DNA from: Paenibacillus donghaensis
GTDB taxonomy: Bacteria > Bacillota > Bacilli > Paenibacillales > Paenibacillaceae
Direction of reading: 5' to 3'
DNA: 64,000 bases
Assembly (NCBI RefSeq): GCF_002192415.1
Contig: NZ_CP021780.1
Location: forward strand, 4,588,001-4,652,000
Under the pieces are notes generated by a model that saw only the letters and a program-made list of their open reading frames with translations, was not told the origin of the DNA and did not search any database. The translations under genes and the position numbers were made by a program. The stretch's first letter is position 1; the number at the start of each line of letters is the position of its first letter. Of the stretch, positions 53,774 through 62,740 are shown piece after piece.

Positions 53774-54709
53774 TTAACGCGGACGCCAGTCGCGGAAGAA
53801 ATCAGTGCCCGCCTTCATGCCGGAGGCGAACAGATCGTCGCTCTGTGCAGGTGTGATCTCGAACTGGGTGGTGGAGATGCCCAGCGCCGGAACTTTGACG
53901 GTGCGGACGATTTTCTCCTGCTCGATATAACGCTCATCGTGGGCGGAGAGCATGGTGCTGAACATCGCCTGCAGCATGCTGAACGGTCCTTGGATCCGGT
54001 GTGGCTGCGGCTCTGTTGCGCCAACCAGCCGGTAGCCTACCGTAGGTACCGCATAGAGGCTGCCATGGCTCTTCAAGCCACCCGGCTTCTCCTCGAACAA
54101 CCATAACGGGAAATTGCTCAACAAGCCCCCGTCCACCATATAAACAAACTGCTCCGTGAAGGATTTACCCCGGGCTGATTCCCCGCGCAGCCGCAGCCTT
54201 ACCGGGTCGAAGAAATAGGGGATGCTGCAGCTCATTCGCACGGCTTTGGCCACTTCGAAACGCTCGGGAGAGATGCCGTATTGCTCCAGTCCTTGCGGCA
54301 GCACAACAATCCGCCCATTCGTAATATCGGAAGCGACAATGGACAACTTGCCTTGCGGGAGATCGCGGAAGGTCACAATCCCTTTTTGCAGCAGAATGTC
54401 TCTAATCCAGGCTTCCAACGCTTCACCGGAATATAAGCCTTTCTTGATCATCACCCGCAGCGCCGGTCCGATATAGGCTGTATTATAAATAGGCGACCTA
54501 GTCAGAAACGAAGAGAAAGCAGTGTCCTGGATGATTCTGCTCATTTCCTTCCCGTTATACCCCGCAGCCAATAGAGCGGCCACTATCGAGCCGGAGGAGG
54601 CGCCTGCGACCCTTTTGAAGGTCCGGCCTGCTTTCTCCGTAGCCTCTACCGCTCCCGCAAGTCCGATTCCCCTGACTCCCCCGCCCTCAAATACAGCATT
54701 GATCTCCAT
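53774..54709 (-). CDS. Patatin-like phospholipase
   Basis: 311 residues. Oxyanion loop EGGGVRGIGLAGAV, nucleophile Ser in AGASSGSIVAALLAAG (GxSxG) and the catalytic Asp in VDGGLLSNFPLWLF, the Ser-Asp dyad of the family. No signal peptide, so cytoplasmic. ATG 54709 gives MEINAVFEGGG after GGGGGAG. It corresponds by content and context to B. subtilis YqhO near mntR. It likely hydrolyses phospholipid acyl chains. Confidence 0.93.
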   Translation of the reverse strand: MEINAVFEGGGVRGIGLAGAVEATEKAGRTFKRVAGASSGSIVAALLAAGYNGKEMSRIIQDTAFSSFLTRSPIYNTAYIGPALRVMIKKGLYSGEALEAWIRDILLQKGIVTFRDLPQGKLSIVASDITNGRIVVLPQGLEQYGISPERFEVAKAVRMSCSIPYFFDPVRLRLRGESARGKSFTEQFVYMVDGGLLSNFPLWLFEEKPGGLKSHGSLYAVPTVGYRLVGATEPQPHRIQGPFSMLQAMFSTMLSAHDERYIEQEKIVRTVKVPALGISTTQFEITPAQSDDLFASGMKAGTDFFRDWRPR

Positions 54710-54766
54710 GCACAGACTCCCCCGTTCCATAGATTCTATTGCTTATCTATGAGCACGGGGGAGAAT

Positions 54767-56425
54767 TCATGACTGAAAGTAAAAGGTCAGCAGACTGGAC
54801 AACCCAAACGGATCACGGACAACGATATCATTGGCCCGGAACATAATGCTGCCAGCCACTTCCTTATATTTCTCATTATATTTCAGCTGATTGATAATCT
54901 GTTGACCGCTCTGCCATTCGGCCTTCTGATCGCTGGCACCCACCTTGTAGGCTGCTTGCCCGATGTACAATTTCACGTCGGTGCCTTCCACCTCTTTGAC
55001 CCACCAATCCACCAGCTTGTCATAGCGGGCCGTCTCGAAGGACAGGCTCCAGTATATCTGCGGCGCAACATAGTCGATCCAGTCCTGCTTGATCCAGGTG
55101 CGCACATCGGCATACATATCATCATAAGCAGAGACGCCAGCTTTGGTATCTGAACCAGTGCTGTCCACCTTGCTGTTGCGCCAGACTCCGAATGGGCTGA
55201 TGCCGTAGGAGACCGACGGTTTCACATTATGAATCTGCTCGCCCAGCTGGCGGACGAATTCATTGATGTTGTCACGCCGCCAATCGCCTTTGGACACAAT
55301 TCCTTTGGGATTGTAGGCTTTATAAGCAGCGTCATCGGCAAAAGCTACATTGGAGGGGTAGAAATAATCATCCAGATGCACGCCGTCCACATCGTAGCCT
55401 TTGACCACTTCCATCACCGTATCCATGATTTCCTGCCTTGCCTCCGGAATCCCCGGATTGATATACAGCTTGCTTCCGGCATTTACGATCCAGCTTGGAT
55501 GTGCTTTGGCCACACTGTTGCTGGCCAGGCCGGAAGTGGAAGCATCCGTAGCTGCGCGGAACGGATTGAACCAGGCATGGAATTCCATCCCCCGCTCATG
55601 AGCCGCGGCCACCATATAAGCGAGTGGATCATATCCGGGATTCTTGCCCTGGGTTCCAGTCAGGAACTTCGACCATGGCATGAGTTCCGATGGATACAGA
55701 CTGTCCGCCGACGGTCTGACCTGCACATAAACCGCATTGAAGCCAACGGCCTTCAGCTTGTCCAGCAGAACTGCGAATTCCTGCTTCTGCTTATCCGCTT
55801 TGCCTGCGGAGGAGGTGGATGGCCAATCCAGGTTGAAGACCGTCGAGATCCAGGCCCCCTTCATCGCTTTGGCCGTTCCGTTTCCGGGCAAGGTCGGGAC
55901 TGGCTGCGAAGACGGCTCGGGTACACTCGGCTCTTCTGGCAGCGTCGGCGTATCCGGACCGCTTGGCTGTTGCGGCTGCGGCTCTGAGCTACCTGAGATC
56001 AAAGTAATATGGCGAGTGGCTTGATTCCATAGTACCTGAAGCCCTAGCTGCTCGCTGACAAAACGGATCGGCACCATTACTCTCCCCTGCTTAATCTGCA
56101 CCGAAGTGTCGAGTGCAACGGAAGCCTCGTTCACCAGCGCTGTTTTGGTGCCGCTGGTCAGCTTCAGGATCTGTTCTCCCCGGGTAATGGTAACGGTCTT
56201 GCTGCTCTGATTCCAGCTGACCCCGGCCTTCAGACCTTGGCTGATCAGACTGATCGGAACCATGGTTACATTCGAGGACGTAATATAAGGCGGCACATCA
56301 CCGGTTAATGTCGTCCCATCCAGTTCAAGCGTGATCTGAACTGCAGCTGCCTTTGCTCCGGAGAATCCCAGCGGCAGGCACAGCAGCACGACCAGCATTC
56401 CAAGCATCCATTTACGGTAATTCAT
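54767..56425 (-). CDS. Secreted GHL10 (DUF187) family glycosidase with N-terminal copper-amine-oxidase-like domain
   Basis: 552 residues from ATG 56425 after GGGAGGAATT. A signal peptide (MLGMLVVLLCLPLGFSGAKA) is followed by a stalk domain of copper amine oxidase N-terminal type (LTGDVPPYITSSNVTMVPIS, then VMVPIRFVSEQLGLQVLWN). A Pro/Glu/Ser linker comes next, then a TIM-barrel with GAWISTVFNLDWPS, YDVDGVHLDDYFYP and WIDYVAPQIYW. GHL10 proteins act on peptidoglycan-like or polysaccharide glycans. It is exported and probably wall-associated. Confidence 0.93.
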   Translation of the reverse strand: MNYRKWMLGMLVVLLCLPLGFSGAKAAAVQITLELDGTTLTGDVPPYITSSNVTMVPISLISQGLKAGVSWNQSSKTVTITRGEQILKLTSGTKTALVNEASVALDTSVQIKQGRVMVPIRFVSEQLGLQVLWNQATRHITLISGSSEPQPQQPSGPDTPTLPEEPSVPEPSSQPVPTLPGNGTAKAMKGAWISTVFNLDWPSTSSAGKADKQKQEFAVLLDKLKAVGFNAVYVQVRPSADSLYPSELMPWSKFLTGTQGKNPGYDPLAYMVAAAHERGMEFHAWFNPFRAATDASTSGLASNSVAKAHPSWIVNAGSKLYINPGIPEARQEIMDTVMEVVKGYDVDGVHLDDYFYPSNVAFADDAAYKAYNPKGIVSKGDWRRDNINEFVRQLGEQIHNVKPSVSYGISPFGVWRNSKVDSTGSDTKAGVSAYDDMYADVRTWIKQDWIDYVAPQIYWSLSFETARYDKLVDWWVKEVEGTDVKLYIGQAAYKVGASDQKAEWQSGQQIINQLKYNEKYKEVAGSIMFRANDIVVRDPFGLSSLLTFYFQS

Positions 56426-56694
56426 AATTCCTCCCAAGTAACTTTTATGATGACACACCAAAAAACGGCACTCGACCCCTTAGCGATCCGAACCATTGCT
56501 GGTTCAGTTCGTAAAGGACGATAACCGTTTTGACGTTAAAAACTGGAAAAGGTTGCGCTAAACCAAATAGAAACGGCCATACCGTCCCGGTCGCAGCTTA
56601 GGCCAGGCCTTGCCCACCGCAGCTTTGAGGACAGTATCCGTTTCGCAAAAAAAATCTCCGGGAAGCTTGCCGTCCGGCGTAATCCATCCAGCTA
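56426..56694. other. Spacer with REP-like hairpin, diverged copy 5
   Basis: 56567-56660 carries AGAAACGGCCATACCGTCC and GGACAGTATCCGTTTCGC, the two arms of the hairpin family, separated by ~45 bp of unrelated GC-rich sequence. No gene seen. Confidence 0.55.
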
Positions 56695-57120
56695 TCAGGA
56701 GTCGCTGACGATTTCATGATGAATATCGTATAACGTCTGCAGCCGCTTCTCATCCCGGCGGAAATATTCCACCAGCGTTTCGATGCGTGTGATTGAATCC
56801 CAGCTGAGATGATGTTCGATACCCTCGACATCCTTGTAGATATGCTCCTGCTGAACTCCGATCAGACCCAGAAACTCCTCCAGCAGCTCATGACGGTCTA
56901 CCAGACGTTTTCCCACTTTTTTCCCTTTGGTGGTCAGGACAAGCCCACGATATTTCTCATAGATGAGATATTCGTCCTTATCCAGTTTTTGGATCATCTT
57001 GGTCACAGAGGAGGGATGTACTTCCAGTCCCTCGGCAATATCCGAGACCCGCGCATATCCCTTCTCGTCGATAAGCTTGTATATGCGCTCCAAATAATCC
57101 TCCATGCTGGGTGTTGGCAT
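56695..57120 (-). CDS. mntR: Manganese transport regulator MntR (DtxR family)
   Basis: 141 residues. N-terminal winged helix ([20 protein letters not shown], then [19 protein letters not shown]) and a C-terminal dimer and metal-binding region ([30 protein letters not shown]). Family metal ligands His77, Glu99, Glu102 and His103 have plausible counterparts in GIEHH. There is no SH3 domain, as in Bacillus MntR. It represses manganese uptake when manganese is plentiful. Confidence 0.95.
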   Translation of the reverse strand: MPTPSMEDYLERIYKLIDEKGYARVSDIAEGLEVHPSSVTKMIQKLDKDEYLIYEKYRGLVLTTKGKKVGKRLVDRHELLEEFLGLIGVQQEHIYKDVEGIEHHLSWDSITRIETLVEYFRRDEKRLQTLYDIHHEIVSDS

Positions 57121-57310
57121 CAAAGTTTACCTCTTTTCTATAATGAGCATGGCGCGGGGCCAACTCTTTGCTTAAACAATGATACATGTTTCTGCCGCAC
57201 CTTGGCAAGTCCCGCACCGTCAAGCAACAGGACTCTGCCCATGTTTGCCATGGCTTAACCCTGGCGGGAAGCGGGATACTGGGCATTCCATTCAGAAGGA
57301 GCGTGATCGT

Positions 57311-57560
57311 ATGGCTCTAGCAACACCTGAACGCCCGCCTGCAAGGAAAGCGAAAAAAGCCACCGGGCTGTTTATCCTGGAGCTGGTGTTCTTCGAGCCG
57401 ATTATGCGATTCCGATTGCTACAGGCTGCATGGGCCATTGCCATTATTGTTATTTACAGACTACACTTGGAGCGAAACCTTATATTCGTCCCTGCTCGAA
57501 TTCATCACAGTGCGGATCTTTGAGCATTTTCCCGAGTCGGACATTGATTATTTCACCTAA
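57311..57560 (+). pseudogene. Small conserved protein, frameshifted
   Basis: From ATG 57311 (after GAAGGAG) the frame reads MALATPERPPARKAKKATGL, LVFFEPIMRFRLLQAAWAIA, then changes sense near 57460. One base later the frame continues FTDYTWSETLYSSLLEFITV and RIFEHFPESDIDYFT with a stop at 57558. The two halves read as one ~82-residue protein with a central helix. A one-base insertion (or a sequencing error in the GTTATTTACA stretch) explains the break. The family is not recognised with certainty. Confidence 0.7.
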
Positions 57561-57577
57561 TTGGTTTCCTGTGCGGC

Positions 57578-58291
57578 TTAGAATTTCAACCATTCCGGCG
57601 TAATTCCCTGCAGCCAAATCGTAATTCGGAACATTTGGTCACTAAAGAGCAAGAGGCCCATCAGCACCATCAATACTCCGCCAACCTTCATCAGGACTCC
57701 CGAGTATTTCAGCAGACGTCTGGCCCCGCCCAGGAAAAAAGCCAGCAGGAAAAAAGGCAGCGCAAAGCCGATGCTATAAGCGGTAATCAAGGTAAACCAT
57801 GTACCCGGATCACTGGCTGACAAGGCGATGATCGCCGTCAGAATGGGGCCGATGCAAGGCGACCAGCCTGCCGAGAAGCCGATGCCGAAGATAAACGAGC
57901 CGACGTACCCGGCAGGCTTCCATTTCAGGTCCAGCTTGCGTTCACGCAGCAGAAACTGCGGCTGGAAGACACCGAGCAGAAACAGCCCCATCACGATAAT
58001 CAGGATCGCTGACAGCCGGCGGATCAGGTCCCTTTGATCGTGAAACAGTTCACCGAACAGCCCGGCTCCGAAACCAAGCGTATAGAATACGGCGGAGAAG
58101 CCCAATATAAAAGCAAAGGTATGTGAGAGGGTCCGGTAACGGACCTCTTTTGTGCTGCCGCCCGTTCTTAATTGCTGCACAGACAACCCCGTGATATAGG
58201 ACAGATAGGAAGGATAGAGCGGCAGGCAGCAAGGTGAGATAAACGAAGCTACTCCGGCGGCAAAGGCAATCCCGGCATTGATGCTGGACAT
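57578..58291 (-). CDS. ccdA: CcdA-type cytochrome c biogenesis membrane protein
   Basis: 237 residues, six helices. The first paired-cysteine region is VASFISPCCLPLYPSYLSYI and the second half has FSAGWSPCIGPILTAIIA, the two Cys of the DsbD/CcdA transmembrane domain. It carries electrons from cytosolic thioredoxin to extracytoplasmic thiol proteins in cytochrome c assembly or sporulation. It starts at ATG 58291 after AGGAGTGC. Confidence 0.95.
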   Translation of the reverse strand: MSSINAGIAFAAGVASFISPCCLPLYPSYLSYITGLSVQQLRTGGSTKEVRYRTLSHTFAFILGFSAVFYTLGFGAGLFGELFHDQRDLIRRLSAILIIVMGLFLLGVFQPQFLLRERKLDLKWKPAGYVGSFIFGIGFSAGWSPCIGPILTAIIALSASDPGTWFTLITAYSIGFALPFFLLAFFLGGARRLLKYSGVLMKVGGVLMVLMGLLLFSDQMFRITIWLQGITPEWLKF

Positions 58292-58363
58292 AAGGCAGCA
58301 CTCCTTCCTCAAATCACGGCTGTATATGGAATGTGGACTTCATACAGCAGTATATTGAATAGC

Positions 58364-59167
58364 TTAGGCAGGTAGTCCTTTTTTACCGATTAAAGTTAAA
58401 GCCAACAGGCTGATCAACAGCAGCACAATCGTCGCCCCCGGAGCCAGGTTCCAGATCCCGGCCACCACCAGCCCGCCTACGACGGCAATTTCGGCGATAA
58501 TGACCGAGAGAATAACCGAGGACTTGAAGCTGCGCGAGAGCAGCAGACTGATCGCTACCGGAATGGTCAGGAGCGCTGATACGAGCAGGGAGCCGACGAT
58601 TTTGATCGCGGTACTGATCACGAGGGCCGTGAGAACTGTAATCAGCATGTTCAGCAGCTTCACCGGAAGTCCACTGACACTCGCCGCATCCTCTTCAAAG
58701 CTAAGCAGGAAGAACTCCTTGAAGAACAGCGTTACCACTACCACCACCGTCACCGTCACGATGCCTACCACCAGCAAATCCATATTGTCGAGCGTATAGA
58801 TGCTGCCGAACAGGTAACTCATCACATCCGCATTATACCCTTTGCCCAGCGTGAAAAAAAGTGAAGCCAGCGCTACCCCGCCCGACATAATGATCGCAAT
58901 GGACAGCTCGGCATAACTCTTGTAAGCCTTGCGCAGCTTCTCGATGCCGAAGGAAGCAGCCACGGCAAAAATAAGCCCAGCCCCCAGCGGATAAAAACCC
59001 GTCAGAAACCCGAGCGCCACCCCCGCAATCGTCACATGGGCCAGCGTGTCCCCAATCATGGACAAACGTCTTAACACAAGAAAAACGCCTATAAGCGGCG
59101 CGGTAATACCAATCAACAGGCCACCTGCGAGTGCCCGCTGAAAAAAATCACTGAATAGGATTTCCAA
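58364..59167 (-). CDS. znuB: Zinc ABC transporter permease ZnuB
   Basis: 267 residues, seven or more helices of the ABC-3 family (GLLIGITAPLIGVFLVLRRL, GDTLAHVTIAGVALGFLTG, then PVAISLLLSRSFKSSVILSV). TTG 59167 after AAAGGAGC gives MEILFSDFFQRAL. The frame stays open far upstream only because a 21-bp repeat is in phase. It works with ZnuC and ZnuA. The 860-bp repeat-filled gap before it may reduce its expression relative to znuAC. Confidence 0.95.
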   Translation of the reverse strand: MEILFSDFFQRALAGGLLIGITAPLIGVFLVLRRLSMIGDTLAHVTIAGVALGFLTGFYPLGAGLIFAVAASFGIEKLRKAYKSYAELSIAIIMSGGVALASLFFTLGKGYNADVMSYLFGSIYTLDNMDLLVVGIVTVTVVVVVTLFFKEFFLLSFEEDAASVSGLPVKLLNMLITVLTALVISTAIKIVGSLLVSALLTIPVAISLLLSRSFKSSVILSVIIAEIAVVGGLVVAGIWNLAPGATIVLLLISLLALTLIGKKGLPA

Positions 59168-59201
59168 CTTTGTTGCTCCTTTATAACATATTCGAACCCT
59201 A

Positions 59202-59450
59202 GTTCGATCCTTCCCAAACCAACTTCGATCCCTCCCAAACCAACTTCGATCCCTCCCAAACCAACTTCGATCCCTCCCAAACCAACTTCGATCCCTCCCA
59301 AACCAACTTCGATCCCTCCCAAACCAACTTCGATCCCTCCCAAACCAACTTCGATCCCTCCCAAACCAACTTCGATCCCTCCCAAACCAACTTCGATCCC
59401 TCCCAAACCAACTTCGATCCCTCCCAAACCAACTTCGATCCCTCCCAAAC
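59202..59450 (+). repeat. 21-bp tandem repeat, twelve copies
   Basis: CTTCGATCCCTCCCAAACCAA repeats without spacers from about 59202 to 59450. The first unit has one variation (CCTTCCC), and the last runs into the dispersed element at 59434-59500. Seven codons per unit, so all three frames stay open on the minus strand (GRDRSWF in one). Confidence 0.95.
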
Positions 59451-60027
59451 CCTCCCTTCCAAGGGAGGGCTCCAAAGGGCTCTGCCCTCTGGACTCCCGC
59501 TAAGTGCAATTAGCGTAGGAGTGTTGATTTACTGCGTTTAGCCACTATGCGGAAGGCTCGCTTTTCTTCCCTTCGGGACACGCTTTACGTTGGAGTGATT
59601 TAGAGCACGGGTAAGACAAAAACAAAACATTTATAGTCTGATCACCACATTAGTCCAACCAATTTAAGTGCAAAAATGGTTACTACCTAGGACCCCTAAG
59701 GATAAGAGCATATCAGATTCAGTTCCAGGATAGCTCCCATGTCCAGTCCACAAATTAGTTGCGAATCTGCATCTAATTAGAATATCTTTTCTGTTTTAGA
59801 ACAAATAAGTGCGAAAACGCATCTAATTCGGCATTTAGAGCGTTCAACAAGCCATTTACTCGAAAATAGTTGCAGATTCGCACTTATTTACCCGATAACG
59901 GCAGTTTAACCTGAAATTAGATGCAGTTTAGCATCTAATTTCTCTGAAGGCTCCAGAGCTACCCTCTACATCTTCATTGGCACCTAATAATAACCAAATG
60001 AGAAACTGATACCACTTCTGCGACTGC
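59451..60027. other. Repeat-rich gap between znuB and znuC
   Basis: Holds the second copy of the TTCGATCCC/AAGGGAGGG element (59434-59500), a GGTTACTACCTAGGACCCC end (59667-59685), and four ~27-bp palindromes at 59752-59779, 59802-59829, 59863-59889 and 59914-59941. The last is nearly perfect: AAATTAGATGC-agttta-GCATCTAATTT. No gene is seen. Confidence 0.8.
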
Positions 60028-60777
60028 CTAAGAAAGTGTATGCTGCAGATTCTCCTCGGCGCAGTTCTGCAATTCATGCGAATGACGGGAGAAGAAATTG
60101 ATTTTGCCATTCGTCTGAACGGGCTGGTGACCCAGATAGTTCTTGATCATGTCAATATCATGCGACACCATCAGGAAGGTCATATGATGATGGGCATGCA
60201 TATGCATGATCAGCTCGAAGAATCCGGCCTGCGTCTCGGCATCGATCCCGACGGTAGGTTCATCCAGAATCAGCAGATCGGGCTGATTGATCAGCGCACG
60301 GGCCAGGAAGACCCGCTGCTGCTGGCCGCCGGACAGCTGGCCGACTCTTTTCTCGGCGATATCCTGAATCCGCATCACCTCCAGCGCATCCTGACATTTG
60401 CCATGCTGCTGCTTGGTTACCCTGCGGATCAGATTCTTGTTATTGTATAGTCCGGACAGCACAACCTCACGGACCGTCGCCGGGAACAATGGGTTAAAGA
60501 CATTCTTCTGCGGCACATAACCGATCCGTTCCCAGTCCTTGAATTTCTTCACCGGCTGGCCGAACAGGCGGATCTCGCCGCTGCCGGAAGGCAGCAGGCC
60601 GACAATCATCTTCAGCAGTGTCGTTTTGCCCGCGCCGTTCGAACCCATAATGCCGAGGAAGTCGCGTTCCATGACGGTATAGTTTAGATCAGAAATGACC
60701 TTCTGTTCTCCATAGGAGAAAGACAGATGATCGATTTCAATGATTTGTTGATGGCAGTTTGCGGATACGGATGACAT
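60028..60777 (-). CDS. znuC: Zinc ABC transporter ATP-binding protein ZnuC
   Basis: 249 residues. Walker A GSNGAGKTTLLKMIVGL near residue 45, the signature GQLSGGQQQRVFLARALI, Walker B LLILDEPTVGID and the switch His in VSHDIDMI. It energises the ZnuB permease. ATG 60777 is preferred after AAAGGCGG; GTG 60786 is the alternative. It is 34 bp downstream of znuA. Confidence 0.95.
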   Translation of the reverse strand: MSSVSANCHQQIIEIDHLSFSYGEQKVISDLNYTVMERDFLGIMGSNGAGKTTLLKMIVGLLPSGSGEIRLFGQPVKKFKDWERIGYVPQKNVFNPLFPATVREVVLSGLYNNKNLIRRVTKQQHGKCQDALEVMRIQDIAEKRVGQLSGGQQQRVFLARALINQPDLLILDEPTVGIDAETQAGFFELIMHMHAHHHMTFLMVSHDIDMIKNYLGHQPVQTNGKINFFSRHSHELQNCAEENLQHTLS

Positions 60778-60811
60778 TACTTGCACACCGCCTTTTCCTA
60801 TTACTTTCTTA

Positions 60812-61927
60812 TTATTGTAATGCCAGAATGAGATTTTGCAAATTTTTCTCCATTAAGGTGAAGTAATTGTCAGCGTTCTTGTCCTGCTCCTCGGTAAGGC
60901 CCTCCACCGGATTCAGCACCATCGTTGATACTCCGGCTTCCGCTGCCAGTGTTTTGGCCAATCGGTCAGAGACCAGCTCTTCGAAAAAGATATATTTAAT
61001 GCCTTCTTCTTTGACCATGCTGGCCAGCTTCACCATATCCTGTCCGCGCGGCTCCGCATCCGGCGACAAGCCCATAATCGCATGCTGCGTCAGGCCATAA
61101 TCGCGGGCCAGATAGGCGAATGCCTGATGCGACACTACAATTTCTTTGCCGGGAAGCTTCGCAAGCTCCTGCTCGAACTTAACATCCAGCGCCTTCAGGC
61201 GTTCTGCCAGCTTATTATAACGTTCTTCATAGCCATCCTTGTGCTCAGGATCAGCGGCCTGCAGGCTGTCCCGGATGTTGCCGGCCATGACCAGCGCCGA
61301 TTTCGGACTGACCCAGGTATGCGGGTCCGTATGCAGACTGTCTCCGGAAGCGGCTTCGGCCTCTTCACCCTCATGCGCATGCTCAGCTTCACCTTCATGA
61401 TCATGACCTGCTTCTTCGCCTTCATGCTCGTGACCGACTTCTTCACCTTCATGCGCATGCTCAGCTTCACCTTCATGATCATGACCAGCTTCTTCGCCTT
61501 CATGATCCTCAGCGGCTGAGCCGTGGTTATGACCGTCGTCTTCATCCGTCATAATTAGATTGACGCCTTTGCTGACCTCAACCGACTGCACCTTGCTGTC
61601 GCTGTCCAGGCCTTTGAGGAATCCCGGTACCCAGCCCTCCAGGCCTGCACCATTGTAGAGAAACAGCTGTGCTTTGGAGGTATTTACGATGTCCTGGCTG
61701 CGTGGCGTCCAGTCATGCGGCTCCACGCCGACAGGCAGCAGATTAATTACATTGGCATCCTCGCCGCCAATCTCCTTAGTGAACTCATATATAGGATAAA
61801 AGGTAGTGACTGCGTTCACTTTACCTTCTACAATACTTCCGCTGCTCTTCGCACCGCAGCCTGCAATGACCAGAACCAGCAACAGGGAAACAGGGAACAG
61901 CGCTCTATGTAACCAGTTGGACAACAT
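60812..61927 (-). CDS. znuA: Zinc-binding lipoprotein ZnuA/AdcA-like
   Basis: 371 residues. Lipoprotein signal with lipobox VIAGC (Cys near residue 24), then the SBP family 9 fold with metal His in VGVEPHDWTP, the Asp/His of HTDPHTWVSPKSA, and VSHQAFAYLARDYG. Between them a ~65-residue His/Glu/Asp-rich loop with EGEEAGHDHEGEAEHAH duplicated almost exactly. It binds zinc outside the membrane and passes it to ZnuB. First gene of the operon, behind candidate Zur operators. Confidence 0.95.
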   Translation of the reverse strand: MLSNWLHRALFPVSLLLVLVIAGCGAKSSGSIVEGKVNAVTTFYPIYEFTKEIGGEDANVINLLPVGVEPHDWTPRSQDIVNTSKAQLFLYNGAGLEGWVPGFLKGLDSDSKVQSVEVSKGVNLIMTDEDDGHNHGSAAEDHEGEEAGHDHEGEAEHAHEGEEVGHEHEGEEAGHDHEGEAEHAHEGEEAEAASGDSLHTDPHTWVSPKSALVMAGNIRDSLQAADPEHKDGYEERYNKLAERLKALDVKFEQELAKLPGKEIVVSHQAFAYLARDYGLTQHAIMGLSPDAEPRGQDMVKLASMVKEEGIKYIFFEELVSDRLAKTLAAEAGVSTMVLNPVEGLTEEQDKNADNYFTLMEKNLQNLILALQ

Positions 61928-61944
61928 TAATCTATCGACCCCTT

Positions 61945-61997
61945 AAATCGTAATTTTTACTATTAGTAGTATAATAGTAATGGTTACGATAAGTCAA
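61945..61997 (-). promoter_or_regulatory. znuA promoter with two candidate Zur boxes
   Basis: Minus strand TTGACT (61992-61997), 18 bp, TATACT (61968-61973). One dyad, TATCGTAACCATTACTATTA, lies between -35 and -10; the other, TAGTAAAAATTACGATTTAA (about 61945-61964), lies after the -10. Both contain the half sites ATCGTAA/TTACGAT of the Bacillus Zur box TCGTAATNATTACGA. Zinc repression is the expected control. Confidence 0.7.
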
Positions 61998-62000
61998 CTC

Positions 62001-62740
62001 CCATTCCTATTATGATACATCTGATCCAATCCAAAACGTCTACTCACTGTAAAAATGCATCAGATTGGCGGTTTTTTTCCGTTTTGGAGGCAATAGTTGC
62101 AAAAATGGCTACTACCTGTGCCACGGTATGATGAGAGTATCGAAGTCTCAGCTCGGTAGGGGTTACTTAAGCCCGAACCATTAATTTAGTTGCAAATATA
62201 CATCTAATTTTCCGATTTTTTCCGTTTTGGAGGAAATAAGTGCAAAAAGGCATCTAATTTGGAGATTCGAGCGTCATATTGCCCTCGAAAGACAATTTAG
62301 TGGTAACTTTTCCATATATGTCATGAAAACCAAACACTAGCTGGGAGTTAACGGTAGATTTTCCCCATAGCCACCTACGTGTTTGAACTTAGAACGCTCA
62401 AATCTATACAAGTGGAAACGGCTACGCCGTCCTTTTATAGGACGGGGCGTTTCAGCGAGAAAGATAAGGGGCATTCATTGCGCGAAGCATATAAATTCTT
62501 ATCTTTTGGGAAAAACCCGGGTCCTAAGTAGCAACCACTTTCGCATCTATTTGCTCCCCAGGTCCCACGGCATGCTTCTAAATATTGCTAAATCTGGCCG
62601 ACGGTACCTAAGCAGCAGCCAGATTCGCATCTATTACCCCGGAACATACCCGCACGACATTCTAAACCCCAGCCGGGATCTAAGCTATTACCGAATGGGT
62701 AGTTCCTTCACAAGCAGCGGCACGGGATGTTCTACTTCAA
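62001..62740. repeat. Repeat-rich intergenic region with palindromes and REP-like copy 6
   Basis: Palindromes of the ~27-bp family at 62183-62211 and 62233-62260. A REP-like hairpin at 62408-62510 (GGAAACGGCTACGCCGTCC, GGACGGGGCGTTTCAGCGAG, then CATATAAATTCTTAT). Ends of the GGTTACTACTTAGG type occur at 62107 and 62521-62537. No gene is seen. Confidence 0.75.

Noticed and set aside
59168..59509. N-terminal extension of ZnuB with many GRDRSWF units
   Set aside because: The extension exists only because the 21-bp repeat is in frame. A proper ribosome site precedes TTG 59167, where family similarity begins.
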